From Candidatus Poribacteria bacterium (lineage in GTDB: Bacteria > Poribacteria > WGA-4E > WGA-3G), in assembly GCA_026710795.1 (NCBI GenBank), contig JAPOQK010000098.1, forward strand, positions 1 through 64,000: 64,000 bases of DNA, written 5' to 3'. The notes under the pieces are model-generated. The model worked only from the letters and a program-made list of their open reading frames with translations, made no database searches and was not told the origin of the DNA. The translations under genes were made by a program, and so were the position numbers. Positions 1 through 8,549 of the stretch are shown here, piece after piece; within the stretch, counting starts at the first letter, position 1; each line of letters begins with the position of its first letter.

Positions 1-584
1 CTGTCTGGGTTTATGGGTTGTTTTCATCGGTTTTTTTGAATGTAAAAAAAAAGAAAAACGGTAACCTTTGTTCTGCTTGATTTTGTCTGTTTTTCAGCCA
101 TTTTGAATTGTCTAATATAACTCAAGTTGCTACCTACAAAATTTTAGATATGCGGATACTGTTTTAATGAAAAAAGGGCATTATTCTCAAAAATATTGTA
201 GCCAAACTGTTCGTTTGCGCCTATTCGGACACAATCTAACAGATTGTGCTACATTATGTAGCAACTTGAGTTAATATACTGTCGGAGGTCGATTCTACAA
301 AATGTAAGATGTCGGAGGTCGCTTCGCTTGCTCCGACCTACGAATTGTGTTATTTTCCTCCGTTTTAAAAAGATACAGTTTTGTGCCTTTTTTCACATAA
401 CTGTATCTTTACTGTGTTGTGGTCTGGTTGTTGGACCTGACTGGGTTTATGGGTTATTTTCACCGGTTTACTGTGTAATAAAAAACTTGAAAAACTGTAT
501 CTTTTGTTTTTGGCTATTTGTCGGAGGTCGGTTCTACAGAATGTAAGATGTCGGAGGTCGCTACGCTCGCTCCGACCTACGAAT
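1..584. repeat. Intergenic dispersed-repeat cluster, two related units
   Basis: No convincing gene lies in 1-920. Two related repeat units are visible. A 65-bp element at 281-345 recurs at 520-584 with about four mismatches. Each copy contains GTCGGAG and CTCCGAC arms that can pair into a hairpin. The segment starting at position 1 (CTGTCTGGGTTTATGGGTT) recurs at about 437-480 with a few changes, directly before the second 65-bp copy. In the first unit the two parts are separated by the inserted element at 120-271. An extra 12-bp inverted repeat (369-380 and 399-410) lies between the units. This looks like REP-type or non-autonomous repeat DNA. Confidence 0.75.
120..271. mobile_element. MITE-like element with 14-bp terminal inverted repeats
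   Basis: ACTCAAGTTGCTAC at 120-133 is exactly inverted as GTAGCAACTTGAGT at 258-271. The element is flanked on both sides by the same heptamer TAATATA (113-119 and 272-278), as expected for a target-site duplication. Inside is a subterminal hairpin, CACAATCT/AGATTGTG (230-237 and 241-248). At 152 bp without an ORF, it fits a miniature non-autonomous transposable element. No transposase is in the window, so the mobilising family is unknown. Confidence 0.65.
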
Positions 585-828
585 GCGGTTATGTTGGGTT
601 TGTATGTGGTTTTGTTTTTCATAGTGATAGTATTATATCACGTGTTGTTGAGAGTTGGAAGGGGTTGTGGATTTTGGAACAATATATATCCAATATGTTT
701 TATGTAGTTTTCAGTCGTCAGTTTCAGTCTTTTGCCAGAATCGAGAAAATAAGCATGCCCAGCATGAAAGTTGGTTTAGGTGATGAAAAATATTTATATA
801 CCTATAAGATAATAATCCTGAACTTCAT

Positions 829-857
829 TTGACTTTTGATGTCTAATCTGATAAAAT
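829..857 (+). promoter_or_regulatory. Sigma70-type promoter for selA
   Basis: TTGACT (829-834), a 17-bp spacer and TAAAAT (852-857). Transcription would start near 864, about 57 bp before the selA start codon. Confidence 0.5.
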
Positions 858-920
858 TCACAATACTGTAACCAATTTATTGATACATAAATCGTATATT
901 ACTTCCATTGGATAAAGATA

Positions 921-2357
921 TTGAATTCAAAAGATCAACAAGAAAAATCTGGTAATAATCCGCTACGACAGATTCCTAAAATTGATAATTTACTTACCTT
1001 ACCAGAAATACAAAATTTACTGTCAACTTACTCACGGTCACTTGTAAGACAGGTATTAAGGTCAATTGTCTCAGATTTACGTGATGAAATATTGAAGGGA
1101 GATACTGACCTGAAACTACCCGATTTATCTGAATATGCAGAATTAGCACTACAACGAATTCAAGATACAACACGTCCGCCACTCAGAAAAGTCATCAACG
1201 CTACTGGAACTGTAACACATACAAACCTTGGTCGGTCTCTACTGTCACCATCTGCGTGTGATAGTCTGTTAAATGCTGCACAGAATTATGTCAATCTTGA
1301 ATATGACCTTGAGACTGGTAAACGGGGACACCGTGACAGGATAACCGAACCGCTCCTGCAACAATTGACCGGTTGTGAAGCATCAACCGTTGTTAATAAC
1401 AATGCAGCCGCAGTATTAATTGCATTACAAACCGTTGCGAAAGATAAAGAGGTAATCGTTTCACGTGGTGAGTTAATTGAAATTGGTGGTGCATTCCGCA
1501 TTCCAGATGTCATGGCAGCCAGCGGTGCAATTTTGAGAGAGGTAGGAACAACCAATCGCACACACCTACGTGATTATGCAGATGCAATAAATGAAAACAC
1601 TGCACTCATACTAAAAGTACACCCAAGTAATTATAAGATATTCGGTTTTACCTCAACACCTGAAATGCATGAATTGACTGAACTCGGTACAGAACGCGGC
1701 ATCACAACTATGGAGGATTTAGGTAGTGGTGCATTGATAGATCTTTCACAATATGGACTACCTTATGAACCGGTTGTCGCAGAAAGAATTTCATGCGGTG
1801 TGGACATTGTGACATTTAGTGGTGACAAGTTACTTGGCGGTCCCCAAGCGGGAATAATCGTAGGAAAAGAGAAGTGGATACATCGCATACGTAAGAATCC
1901 TTTGATGCGTGCGTTACGTATAGATAAACTGACTATAGCCGCACTTTCTGCTACGCTACAAGCATACCAGTATCATGACGCACTCACAGAACATTTCCCT
2001 ATGATTCAACGGTATACTCGATCTATTGACGAATTACAAAATACTGCTGAATATATTGCAGACAGACTGCAGGTTATATTTGAGAACATTGTTACAATTG
2101 AAGTATCTGAAACTCAATCTGAAATTGGTAGCGGATCTCTACCCGTAGAAACATTAGCAAGTAAGGCAGTTGTGCTTACACCACAAACAGTTTCTGCAGA
2201 AAGACTTTCAGAACATTTCAGACACGCCAACACACCCGTCATCGGTCGGATTGAAACTGATCAATTATGGTTTGATGTCCGAACACTTTATGAAGAAGAA
2301 CAGAAATTGCTGATCCAGACAGCAGAAGAGATTACATCAAAGTTAGTAAATTCATAG
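921..2357 (+). CDS. selA: L-seryl-tRNA(Sec) selenium transferase
   Basis: PLP enzyme that converts seryl-tRNA(Sec) to selenocysteinyl-tRNA(Sec) using selenophosphate. It has 478 residues, close to the 463 of E. coli SelA. The N-terminus carries the SelA-type LRQIPKIDNLL segment, and the PLP-lysine motif SGDKLLGGPQAG places the Schiff-base lysine near residue 303. The N-terminal tRNA-binding type region argues for true SelA and not a short SelA-like paralogue. Translation appears to start at TTG (921); the ribosome site is weak. SelB, SelD and tRNA-Sec are not in the window, and I saw no clear in-frame UGA gene here, so selenoprotein use is inferred from this gene alone. The following lipoprotein gene starts 10 bp downstream. 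Confidence 0.9.
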   Translation: MNSKDQQEKSGNNPLRQIPKIDNLLTLPEIQNLLSTYSRSLVRQVLRSIVSDLRDEILKGDTDLKLPDLSEYAELALQRIQDTTRPPLRKVINATGTVTHTNLGRSLLSPSACDSLLNAAQNYVNLEYDLETGKRGHRDRITEPLLQQLTGCEASTVVNNNAAAVLIALQTVAKDKEVIVSRGELIEIGGAFRIPDVMAASGAILREVGTTNRTHLRDYADAINENTALILKVHPSNYKIFGFTSTPEMHELTELGTERGITTMEDLGSGALIDLSQYGLPYEPVVAERISCGVDIVTFSGDKLLGGPQAGIIVGKEKWIHRIRKNPLMRALRIDKLTIAALSATLQAYQYHDALTEHFPMIQRYTRSIDELQNTAEYIADRLQVIFENIVTIEVSETQSEIGSGSLPVETLASKAVVLTPQTVSAERLSEHFRHANTPVIGRIETDQLWFDVRTLYEEEQKLLIQTAEEITSKLVNS

Positions 2358-2367
2358 TAGAATCATA

Positions 2368-3183
2368 ATGTGGTGTATATTAATCATTTTACTTTGTATG
2401 TTATGTGGATGCACGGAGACTTCTCAGAACACCGATGACCCAATTGTATTACCTGAACAAATAATATCTTACATTGACAACGCAGAAATGAAGTTAATAC
2501 CATCTGGATCATTTCTGATGGGTAATCACCACGATGTTATCATAGGTGATGATGATGAGTTACCTGTTCATGAAGTCTTTATTGATGCATTCTACTTGGA
2601 CATTCATGAGGTTACAAATGCACGCTACCAACAGTTTGTTATTGCCACAGGATATCCACTACCTCCATTATGGCACAATAGTAAATTCAATCAACCAGAT
2701 GAACCTGTTGTAAACGTTACATGGCGAGATGCTGTTGCTTATGCAAAATGGGCAAACAAAAGGTTACCTACTGAGGCGGAATGGGAATATGCAGCACGCG
2801 GCAATCTTGTTGGAAAAATGTATCCATCCGGTGATATAATTACACGCAATGATGCCAATTACAACGGTGAAGAGGGTAAAGATATTTGGAGATGGACTGC
2901 ACCTGTCGGTAGTTTCACACCAAACGGATACGGTATATATGATATGGCTGGTAATGTTTGGGAATGGTGTTTTGACGAATACAAAGCAGATATGTACGCT
3001 ACATCCCCTAAACAAAACCCACGTTTCGGAAGAACAACTGCTCCTAATAACGAAAACTTCCGTATATTACGAGGCGGTGGTTGGAATGGCAGTAGTGCTG
3101 ACATTCGCGTTTCTGATCGATGGTATCATCTAACAACAGGAAGCACGGTAGGGTTCAGATGTGTCAAGGACATACAGCCATAA
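2368..3183 (+). CDS. Formylglycine-generating-enzyme-like (SUMF1 fold) lipoprotein
   Basis: A hydrophobic leader ends in a lipobox (LCGC, about residues 12-15), so the product is probably an envelope lipoprotein. The rest is one FGE-sulfatase domain: a PSGSFLMG start, then VTNARYQQF, NVTWRDAVAYAKW, LPTEAEWEYAARG, YDMAGNVWEW and a final RGGGWNG...VGFRC. True formylglycine-generating enzymes hold copper with two cysteines in the segment after RGGSF. Here that segment (RGGGWNGSSADIRVSDRW) has none, so sulfatase-activating oxidase activity is unlikely. The fold is also used for ligand binding and in EgtB/PvdO-type proteins. The real role is unknown. It lies 75 bp upstream of the ABC ATPase. Confidence 0.85.
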   Translation: MWCILIILLCMLCGCTETSQNTDDPIVLPEQIISYIDNAEMKLIPSGSFLMGNHHDVIIGDDDELPVHEVFIDAFYLDIHEVTNARYQQFVIATGYPLPPLWHNSKFNQPDEPVVNVTWRDAVAYAKWANKRLPTEAEWEYAARGNLVGKMYPSGDIITRNDANYNGEEGKDIWRWTAPVGSFTPNGYGIYDMAGNVWEWCFDEYKADMYATSPKQNPRFGRTTAPNNENFRILRGGGWNGSSADIRVSDRWYHLTTGSTVGFRCVKDIQP

Positions 3184-3258
3184 CATCCTTTGAAGTAAAT
3201 CTATCTTAAAACAGTAATATCTGTCTCATCCACTGATTTTTCATGAGGTAATTTTGAT

Positions 3259-4335
3259 ATGTCAGTCAGTGTACAACTAAACCATATTACAAAAGCTTTT
3301 GACACCACATTGGCTGTCAATGATATATCATTGACTATTGAATCAGGTGAACTTTTTTTCCTTCTCGGTCCGTCTGGATGTGGGAAATCAACGTTGCTCC
3401 GTGTAATAGCAGGCTTTTACAAACCTGACACTGGACGACTCCTATTTGGTGAGAGGGAAATGAATAATGTTCCACCACATCAACGTAACACGGGTATGGT
3501 TTTCCAAAACTATGCACTGTGGCCACACATGACTGTTGCAGAAAATATAGAATACGGTCTGAGACTACGAAAACTCAGTAATTCAACCCGTGAAGAAAAA
3601 ATCACTTCAGTCCTTGAAATGGTGCAGATGGCAGAATACAGAGACAGACCTGTAAATACGTTGTCAGGTGGACAACAACAACGAATTGCTTTAGCACGTG
3701 CGTTAGTCATTGAACCCAGTGTCTTACTTCTTGACGAACCACTTAGCAATTTGGATGCTGCATTGCGTCAGAACCTTCGCGACGAAATCAAAAACATTCA
3801 TAGACGCACGAAGATTACAACGATCTATGTAACACATGACCAAGTAGAGGCTATTTCTATGGCTGACCGAATTGCTATTATGAATGATGGTGTTTTTGTT
3901 CAAGTCGGCACACCGCGTGAAATATATCAACAACCTGCTAACCCTTTCGTAGCAAGTTTTGTAGGTGAGACAAATTTTATCTCCGGAAACATCAAGGAGA
4001 ATGTTGATGGTAATGTTACAATTGATACACCAATAGGTGTCCTTCATTCGGAAAGCGGATCCTATAATTTTACTCCCGGTGAAGAAGTAAGTTGTTCTAT
4101 ACGTCCAGAGACAATTCAACTCAATGGTAATACATCACCAAACCAATTGACAGCGAAGGTTGACACTGTCACATATCTTGGTAGTGTAGAAGAATACGCC
4201 CTCAGTATATCAGACACACTGAAACTGAAAGCAATTATACATAACCCTGACACTGAAACAAAGAAACCTGGAGATACAATTAAAATCTCAATTTCTCCAG
4301 ATGCCATTGTTCCTCTCCCAATTAACAATCAGTAA
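3259..4335 (+). CDS. ABC transporter ATP-binding protein, UgpC/PotA type
   Basis: Nucleotide-binding subunit of 358 residues for a binding-protein-dependent importer. Walker A is GPSGCGKST (37-45), the signature LSGGQQQR starts at 135, Walker B ends in Asp159-Glu160, and the switch histidine is His193. The C-terminal third is a TOBE-like region typical of sugar, polyamine or ferric-iron importers. GAGG at 3245-3248 supports the ATG start. No permease or solute-binding protein lies nearby, so it may serve transporters encoded elsewhere, as MsmX-like ATPases do. The helicase gene begins 3 bp after its stop, so the two are probably co-transcribed despite unrelated functions. The substrate cannot be predicted. 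Confidence 0.88.
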   Translation: MSVSVQLNHITKAFDTTLAVNDISLTIESGELFFLLGPSGCGKSTLLRVIAGFYKPDTGRLLFGEREMNNVPPHQRNTGMVFQNYALWPHMTVAENIEYGLRLRKLSNSTREEKITSVLEMVQMAEYRDRPVNTLSGGQQQRIALARALVIEPSVLLLDEPLSNLDAALRQNLRDEIKNIHRRTKITTIYVTHDQVEAISMADRIAIMNDGVFVQVGTPREIYQQPANPFVASFVGETNFISGNIKENVDGNVTIDTPIGVLHSESGSYNFTPGEEVSCSIRPETIQLNGNTSPNQLTAKVDTVTYLGSVEEYALSISDTLKLKAIIHNPDTETKKPGDTIKISISPDAIVPLPINNQ

Positions 4336-4338
4336 CAA

Positions 4339-7300
4339 ATGAAACTAACATCGAATCAGCAAAATGCTCTTAATATTGACAAACATATCTGTGTAACAGC
4401 TGGTGCTGGATCTGGAAAAACGACAGTATTAGTTGACCGTTACCTCAATATTTTGAAAGAAGGTCGTGGGTCTATCGCGCCACGTCATATTGTGTCTATA
4501 ACATTTACAGAAAAAGCAGCCGCAGAGATGAAGGGGCGAATTATAAAAAAGCTAACTGATGCCACAGATTTAGACGGAAAAGAAGCTTTTCTGGAGGAAA
4601 TGAACGTCGCGCCAATATCAACAATTCACTCATTCTGTTCCCGTATTTTAAGAGAATTTCCGTTTCAAGCAGGTGTTCCAGCAAATTTCAATATCATACA
4701 AGGAATTGACCAGAAACTACTGGTGAAACAAACTATTCATAAATATCTTAGAGAGATAGCAACGGATCCAAACCACGTCCATTACGATAATTTACGTGTT
4801 TCACTTCAACGTTATAAAAACCGATCCGATTTAGTTGAACTATTCTCTATGATGATAGACAAGCAAGATATAGTTGCACAACTTATTCAGAATGTATATT
4901 CCACTGATGAAGGAAATATACCTGAGGCGTGGATCAAATTCTATAACGCAGAATTACCAACCGAAAATGATGTGACTGAATTCATCAATTGCCTTGACAC
5001 TATAATGGAAGAAGCACGAGGGAAAAATGTCACCGAAGTAAGAATCTTAATCTCAAAATTAGATTTGTTGCCAGATCGGAACCCAATCTCACAAGGTGTA
5101 TTGACCATACTAAAAAATATTGCAGACTTAGTTACAAAAAGTGACGGAGATATTGCAAAACGTGATTTTATTGGAAGTGGTGTTGATATAACCAATTATC
5201 AGGACGAAATAGATTTACTTGTTTCAATGTCAGAAAAAATAAAAAGTGCACATCTACCTGATGCAGATGACTCTGAAACAGATGACCACTATCTTATAGA
5301 CACCACCCATCATATATTGACACTATATGAACATATCCTAAATGAATACAATTCTGTCAAACTATCACAAGGTCTACTTGATTTCGACGATCTCCAGATG
5401 AAAACTTGTAATCTGCTACAAAAAAGCAAGGACATTAGAAAAACACTGTTAGAACGTTATAATTACTACATGATAGATGAATTCCAAGATACAAACGAAA
5501 TTCAATATGATTTAGTTATGCTTCTGACGAATGCGTTACAAAGTGCAAACCTATTTATTGTGGGTGACCCTAAACAGAGCATATTCGGATTTCGCGGGGC
5601 AGATGTCCGTGTCTTTGATAGAATGAAACAGCAAATAATTGACAATGGTGGTGAGGATATCAAACTCTCAGAAAATTTTCGTTCACTCCGAAAAAATGTA
5701 GGTTTCGTCAACAAATTTTTCAATAATTTAATGGGAGATGGTTCGCAGAGCGAATTTGAAGTGGAGTTTGAACCACTAACGCAAGCCAGAGTTAGCGATG
5801 GTGATGGGGCAATAGAAATCATCATCGGAGAAAATAATAACGAAGAAGCAAACGAAGCTTTAATCATTGCACACCATATAAATAAATTAATCTCAGATAA
5901 AGAAAAGATTTGGGAGAAAGATAATGGAGGCACTGAAACACCACGTCCAATCGAGTATGGAGACATTGCAATCCTAATCCGATATAGAAGCCACCTACCT
6001 AAGATTGAAAAAGCCTTACTCAGTGCAAACATTCCGCACCTCATTACAGGAGGAGTCGGGTTCTACCAAAGACAAGAGATATACGATATTTGGAACTATC
6101 TCAACTTTCTTAACAGACCCAAAAAACATGACACTTCACTTATCGGAATTCTACGAGGTCCTGCTTATGGGATTTCCGACACCGAATTATATGAAATTTC
6201 TCTCCAAAATAGAGAAAGTTTTTGGGAAGAATTAAATAATTATCAAACACCTTCAGACCAACTCAAGATAGCAATTGCTACAATTAAAAACCACCTACAG
6301 TTTGCACATCGGATGCCGATTAACCAACTCATACGGACAATCGTTAATGAGACTGGCTTAATTAGTAACCTTAATAATGGAAATCAAGGACAGCAAAGAT
6401 GGGCAAACTACCAAAAATTATTAGACCTTGCACGGGATTATGACAGCGATGAAAATAAACAATCATTATCTGATTTCATTGAGTTTTTAGACATATTAAT
6501 CAATGAAGAACCACGGGAAGGACAGGCTCCGATTGAAAACACAAGCGGTTCTGTGGAAATAATGACTGTACATTCTGCTAAAGGAAAACAATTTCCGGTT
6601 GTTATACTCCCATACCTAAACCGTAGTGGAAAACCGTTAAGAGAACCGTTTATCGATGAGGAACTTGGCATCGGATTCAATCCATATAAACCAGATGAGG
6701 AATATTCTAATGCTGAACCTGAAATAATAAACCTGATGAAAGAACGTGCTTCTACAAAAGATGATGCAGAAAAGAAACGTCTTTTTTATGTTGGGACAAC
6801 CCGTGCAACAGATCGGTTAATCCTCTCAGGGTCTCTCAGATATGATAAACCATACAATTTGCTAAAATGGCTCATTGAACATTTTGGTATCAACAAGGAT
6901 GCTGATTCTCATAACACACAAGCAAACGTTAGCATATACAACGACAATAGCATATACAACGACAATAAATCACCTGCCCAGACCATAGAATTAAACATAC
7001 CTATCATAAAAGAAATATATACCACAGATGATGATATTCAATTAAACGATGAGAAAAAGGTAGGTGACTTTCCTGAACTTCCAATTGTTCAACTAAATCC
7101 ATCTACCATAGATTCTTCATTTTCTGTAAAAGAACTTGGAGACTATGCGCGTTGTCCATTGTGCTACCAACTTGAACATCTTCTACAACTTCCACGAATG
7201 GACAGCAGACATACTGAATTACAGGAAATAGACATTGATGCCATTATACGCAATGTTCTTGCAAAAGTTAAACACGGTTCTAATCCAGACCACATTGATA

Positions 7301-7836
7301 ATTTGATACTACAAGCAATGCATAGTCTATCGAATTTAACAGATGGCTTAACTCCATCAGAAAACCTGACTAAAATTAGAAAACATGTAAACAATTTTCT
7401 GAATTCAGATATTGGGAAAGCTGCACTTTCTGCTTCAGACAGTTATATAAACCATCATATTTATGCGGACATAAATGGACATATTATATCTGGTAATTTT
7501 GATAGACTATATATAGACGATGCTGGACAATGGATAGGATTAAATTATATTACATCTGAAACATATAACTCAGATTACTATAAACCTGAAATGGATTTTC
7601 TCGTTCTACTAATCCATAAATATATTCCAGATCAGACAAATATAACGATCAATTGCTTTCATACAGATCTAAACCAATGTTTTAGTAGGAGTTTCAGAAG
7701 TAATGAAATTCAAAATATTGTTGACCGATGTGAACAAGTGATTGCATCACTTCAACTGGAAACGTATAAGAATAATCTTACACATAACAGTTCTTGTCAG
7801 TTCGCGGATACTGAAGAACGGTGTATAATTCAATAA
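4339..7836 (+). CDS. UvrD-family helicase, AddA-like, degraded C-terminal nuclease
   Basis: Superfamily 1A helicase of 1165 residues resembling AddA of the AddAB recombination complex. Walker A AGAGSGKTT is at 21-29, the DEXQD box IDEFQDT starts at 379, then GDPKQSIFGFRGAD, EIMTVHSAKGKQFP and LFYVGTTRA motifs follow. The last 250 residues keep the outline of the RecB/AddA nuclease region, including YARCPLCYQLEHL near 936. In the catalytic strand the expected Asp-Tyr-Lys reads Asn1069-Tyr-Ile1071, so nuclease activity is probably lost. No AddB partner is adjacent. The gene sits between the ABC ATPase and a secreted-protein gene whose ribosome site overlaps its end. A role in double-strand-break processing is inferred from the family. 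Confidence 0.85.
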   Translation: MKLTSNQQNALNIDKHICVTAGAGSGKTTVLVDRYLNILKEGRGSIAPRHIVSITFTEKAAAEMKGRIIKKLTDATDLDGKEAFLEEMNVAPISTIHSFCSRILREFPFQAGVPANFNIIQGIDQKLLVKQTIHKYLREIATDPNHVHYDNLRVSLQRYKNRSDLVELFSMMIDKQDIVAQLIQNVYSTDEGNIPEAWIKFYNAELPTENDVTEFINCLDTIMEEARGKNVTEVRILISKLDLLPDRNPISQGVLTILKNIADLVTKSDGDIAKRDFIGSGVDITNYQDEIDLLVSMSEKIKSAHLPDADDSETDDHYLIDTTHHILTLYEHILNEYNSVKLSQGLLDFDDLQMKTCNLLQKSKDIRKTLLERYNYYMIDEFQDTNEIQYDLVMLLTNALQSANLFIVGDPKQSIFGFRGADVRVFDRMKQQIIDNGGEDIKLSENFRSLRKNVGFVNKFFNNLMGDGSQSEFEVEFEPLTQARVSDGDGAIEIIIGENNNEEANEALIIAHHINKLISDKEKIWEKDNGGTETPRPIEYGDIAILIRYRSHLPKIEKALLSANIPHLITGGVGFYQRQEIYDIWNYLNFLNRPKKHDTSLIGILRGPAYGISDTELYEISLQNRESFWEELNNYQTPSDQLKIAIATIKNHLQFAHRMPINQLIRTIVNETGLISNLNNGNQGQQRWANYQKLLDLARDYDSDENKQSLSDFIEFLDILINEEPREGQAPIENTSGSVEIMTVHSAKGKQFPVVILPYLNRSGKPLREPFIDEELGIGFNPYKPDEEYSNAEPEIINLMKERASTKDDAEKKRLFYVGTTRATDRLILSGSLRYDKPYNLLKWLIEHFGINKDADSHNTQANVSIYNDNSIYNDNKSPAQTIELNIPIIKEIYTTDDDIQLNDEKKVGDFPELPIVQLNPSTIDSSFSVKELGDYARCPLCYQLEHLLQLPRMDSRHTELQEIDIDAIIRNVLAKVKHGSNPDHIDNLILQAMHSLSNLTDGLTPSENLTKIRKHVNNFLNSDIGKAALSASDSYINHHIYADINGHIISGNFDRLYIDDAGQWIGLNYITSETYNSDYYKPEMDFLVLLIHKYIPDQTNITINCFHTDLNQCFSRSFRSNEIQNIVDRCEQVIASLQLETYKNNLTHNSSCQFADTEERCIIQ

Positions 7837-7850
7837 TAAAGGAGCAAACA

Positions 7851-8549
7851 GTGAAAAACTCAATAACTTATACCTATTGTCTCTTTATATTATGCTTTTC
7901 AATATGTACGGTCTTACCTGCATTTGCAGGAACATGGAGAGATGATTTTGAAGATAATATCACACGAGAGTGGGAGATCTTTAACCTCGACCGTCAAGTC
8001 GAAAAATGGTGGATAAACGATGGAGAAGCCGTTGGTGAAATATTTTTCCCCGGTTTTATGAGTCTCTGGCTTACTGGTGAAATGGATTGGAGATTCTATA
8101 GTGTTTCCTGCAGAGTAATGTTAGAAGACGATAGAAATGATCCACCATACATTGGTTTAACCCTACAGGATAGAGGACATGAAGGTAGTCGATATCTATT
8201 TATGATTTATTTCGTTTCTAATTCTGTTAGCATCATAAAAGGTGTCGCTGGTGGAGGAAGTGTAAATCAACCTTTTGTGGTAGAAAAAGAAGTCTGGTAC
8301 GATATTACTGCATCTGTATCTGAAGATGGAACACTCAAATTCAAAATAAATGACTTTGAATTTACTGCTGTCGATCCTTCTCCTCTAAGAGGTGGACAAG
8401 CAGGACTCGTCGTTGGTGATGCACGGGCAAGATTTGATGATGTAGAAATAAGTGGTGATAACATCCCAAATGGAGGACCCGGAAAACCACGCGACGTTGA
8501 ACCACAAGCAAAACTTGCAACTACTTGGGGAAAACTTAAAATCAGGTGA
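7851..8549 (+). CDS. Secreted jelly-roll (LamG/DUF1080-like) protein
   Basis: Start chosen at GTG 7851 because GGAG at 7841-7844 precedes it and a signal peptide follows (hydrophobic CLFILCFSICTVLPAFA, likely cleavage after AFA). The mature part starts GTWRDDFEDN and is rich in alternating aromatic and hydrophobic strands. This fits a concanavalin/LamG-type beta sandwich that often binds sugars, but no catalytic residues can be assigned. The C-terminus ends KLATTWGKLKIR, a short basic tail after a Pro/Gly-rich linker that might be a sorting or anchoring tag. The stop overlaps the next GTG start by 4 bp (GTGA), indicating translational coupling to the CRTAC1-like gene. Confidence 0.65.
   Translation: MKNSITYTYCLFILCFSICTVLPAFAGTWRDDFEDNITREWEIFNLDRQVEKWWINDGEAVGEIFFPGFMSLWLTGEMDWRFYSVSCRVMLEDDRNDPPYIGLTLQDRGHEGSRYLFMIYFVSNSVSIIKGVAGGGSVNQPFVVEKEVWYDITASVSEDGTLKFKINDFEFTAVDPSPLRGGQAGLVVGDARARFDDVEISGDNIPNGGPGKPRDVEPQAKLATTWGKLKIR

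Noticed and set aside
1-600. CRISPR array suggested by repeated palindromic units
   Set aside because: Only two copies, 239 bp apart, with no regular spacers and no cas genes in the window.
328-832. Several small ORFs in the left intergenic region
   Set aside because: They run through the 65-bp repeats and palindromes and lack ribosome sites, conserved residues and domain signals.
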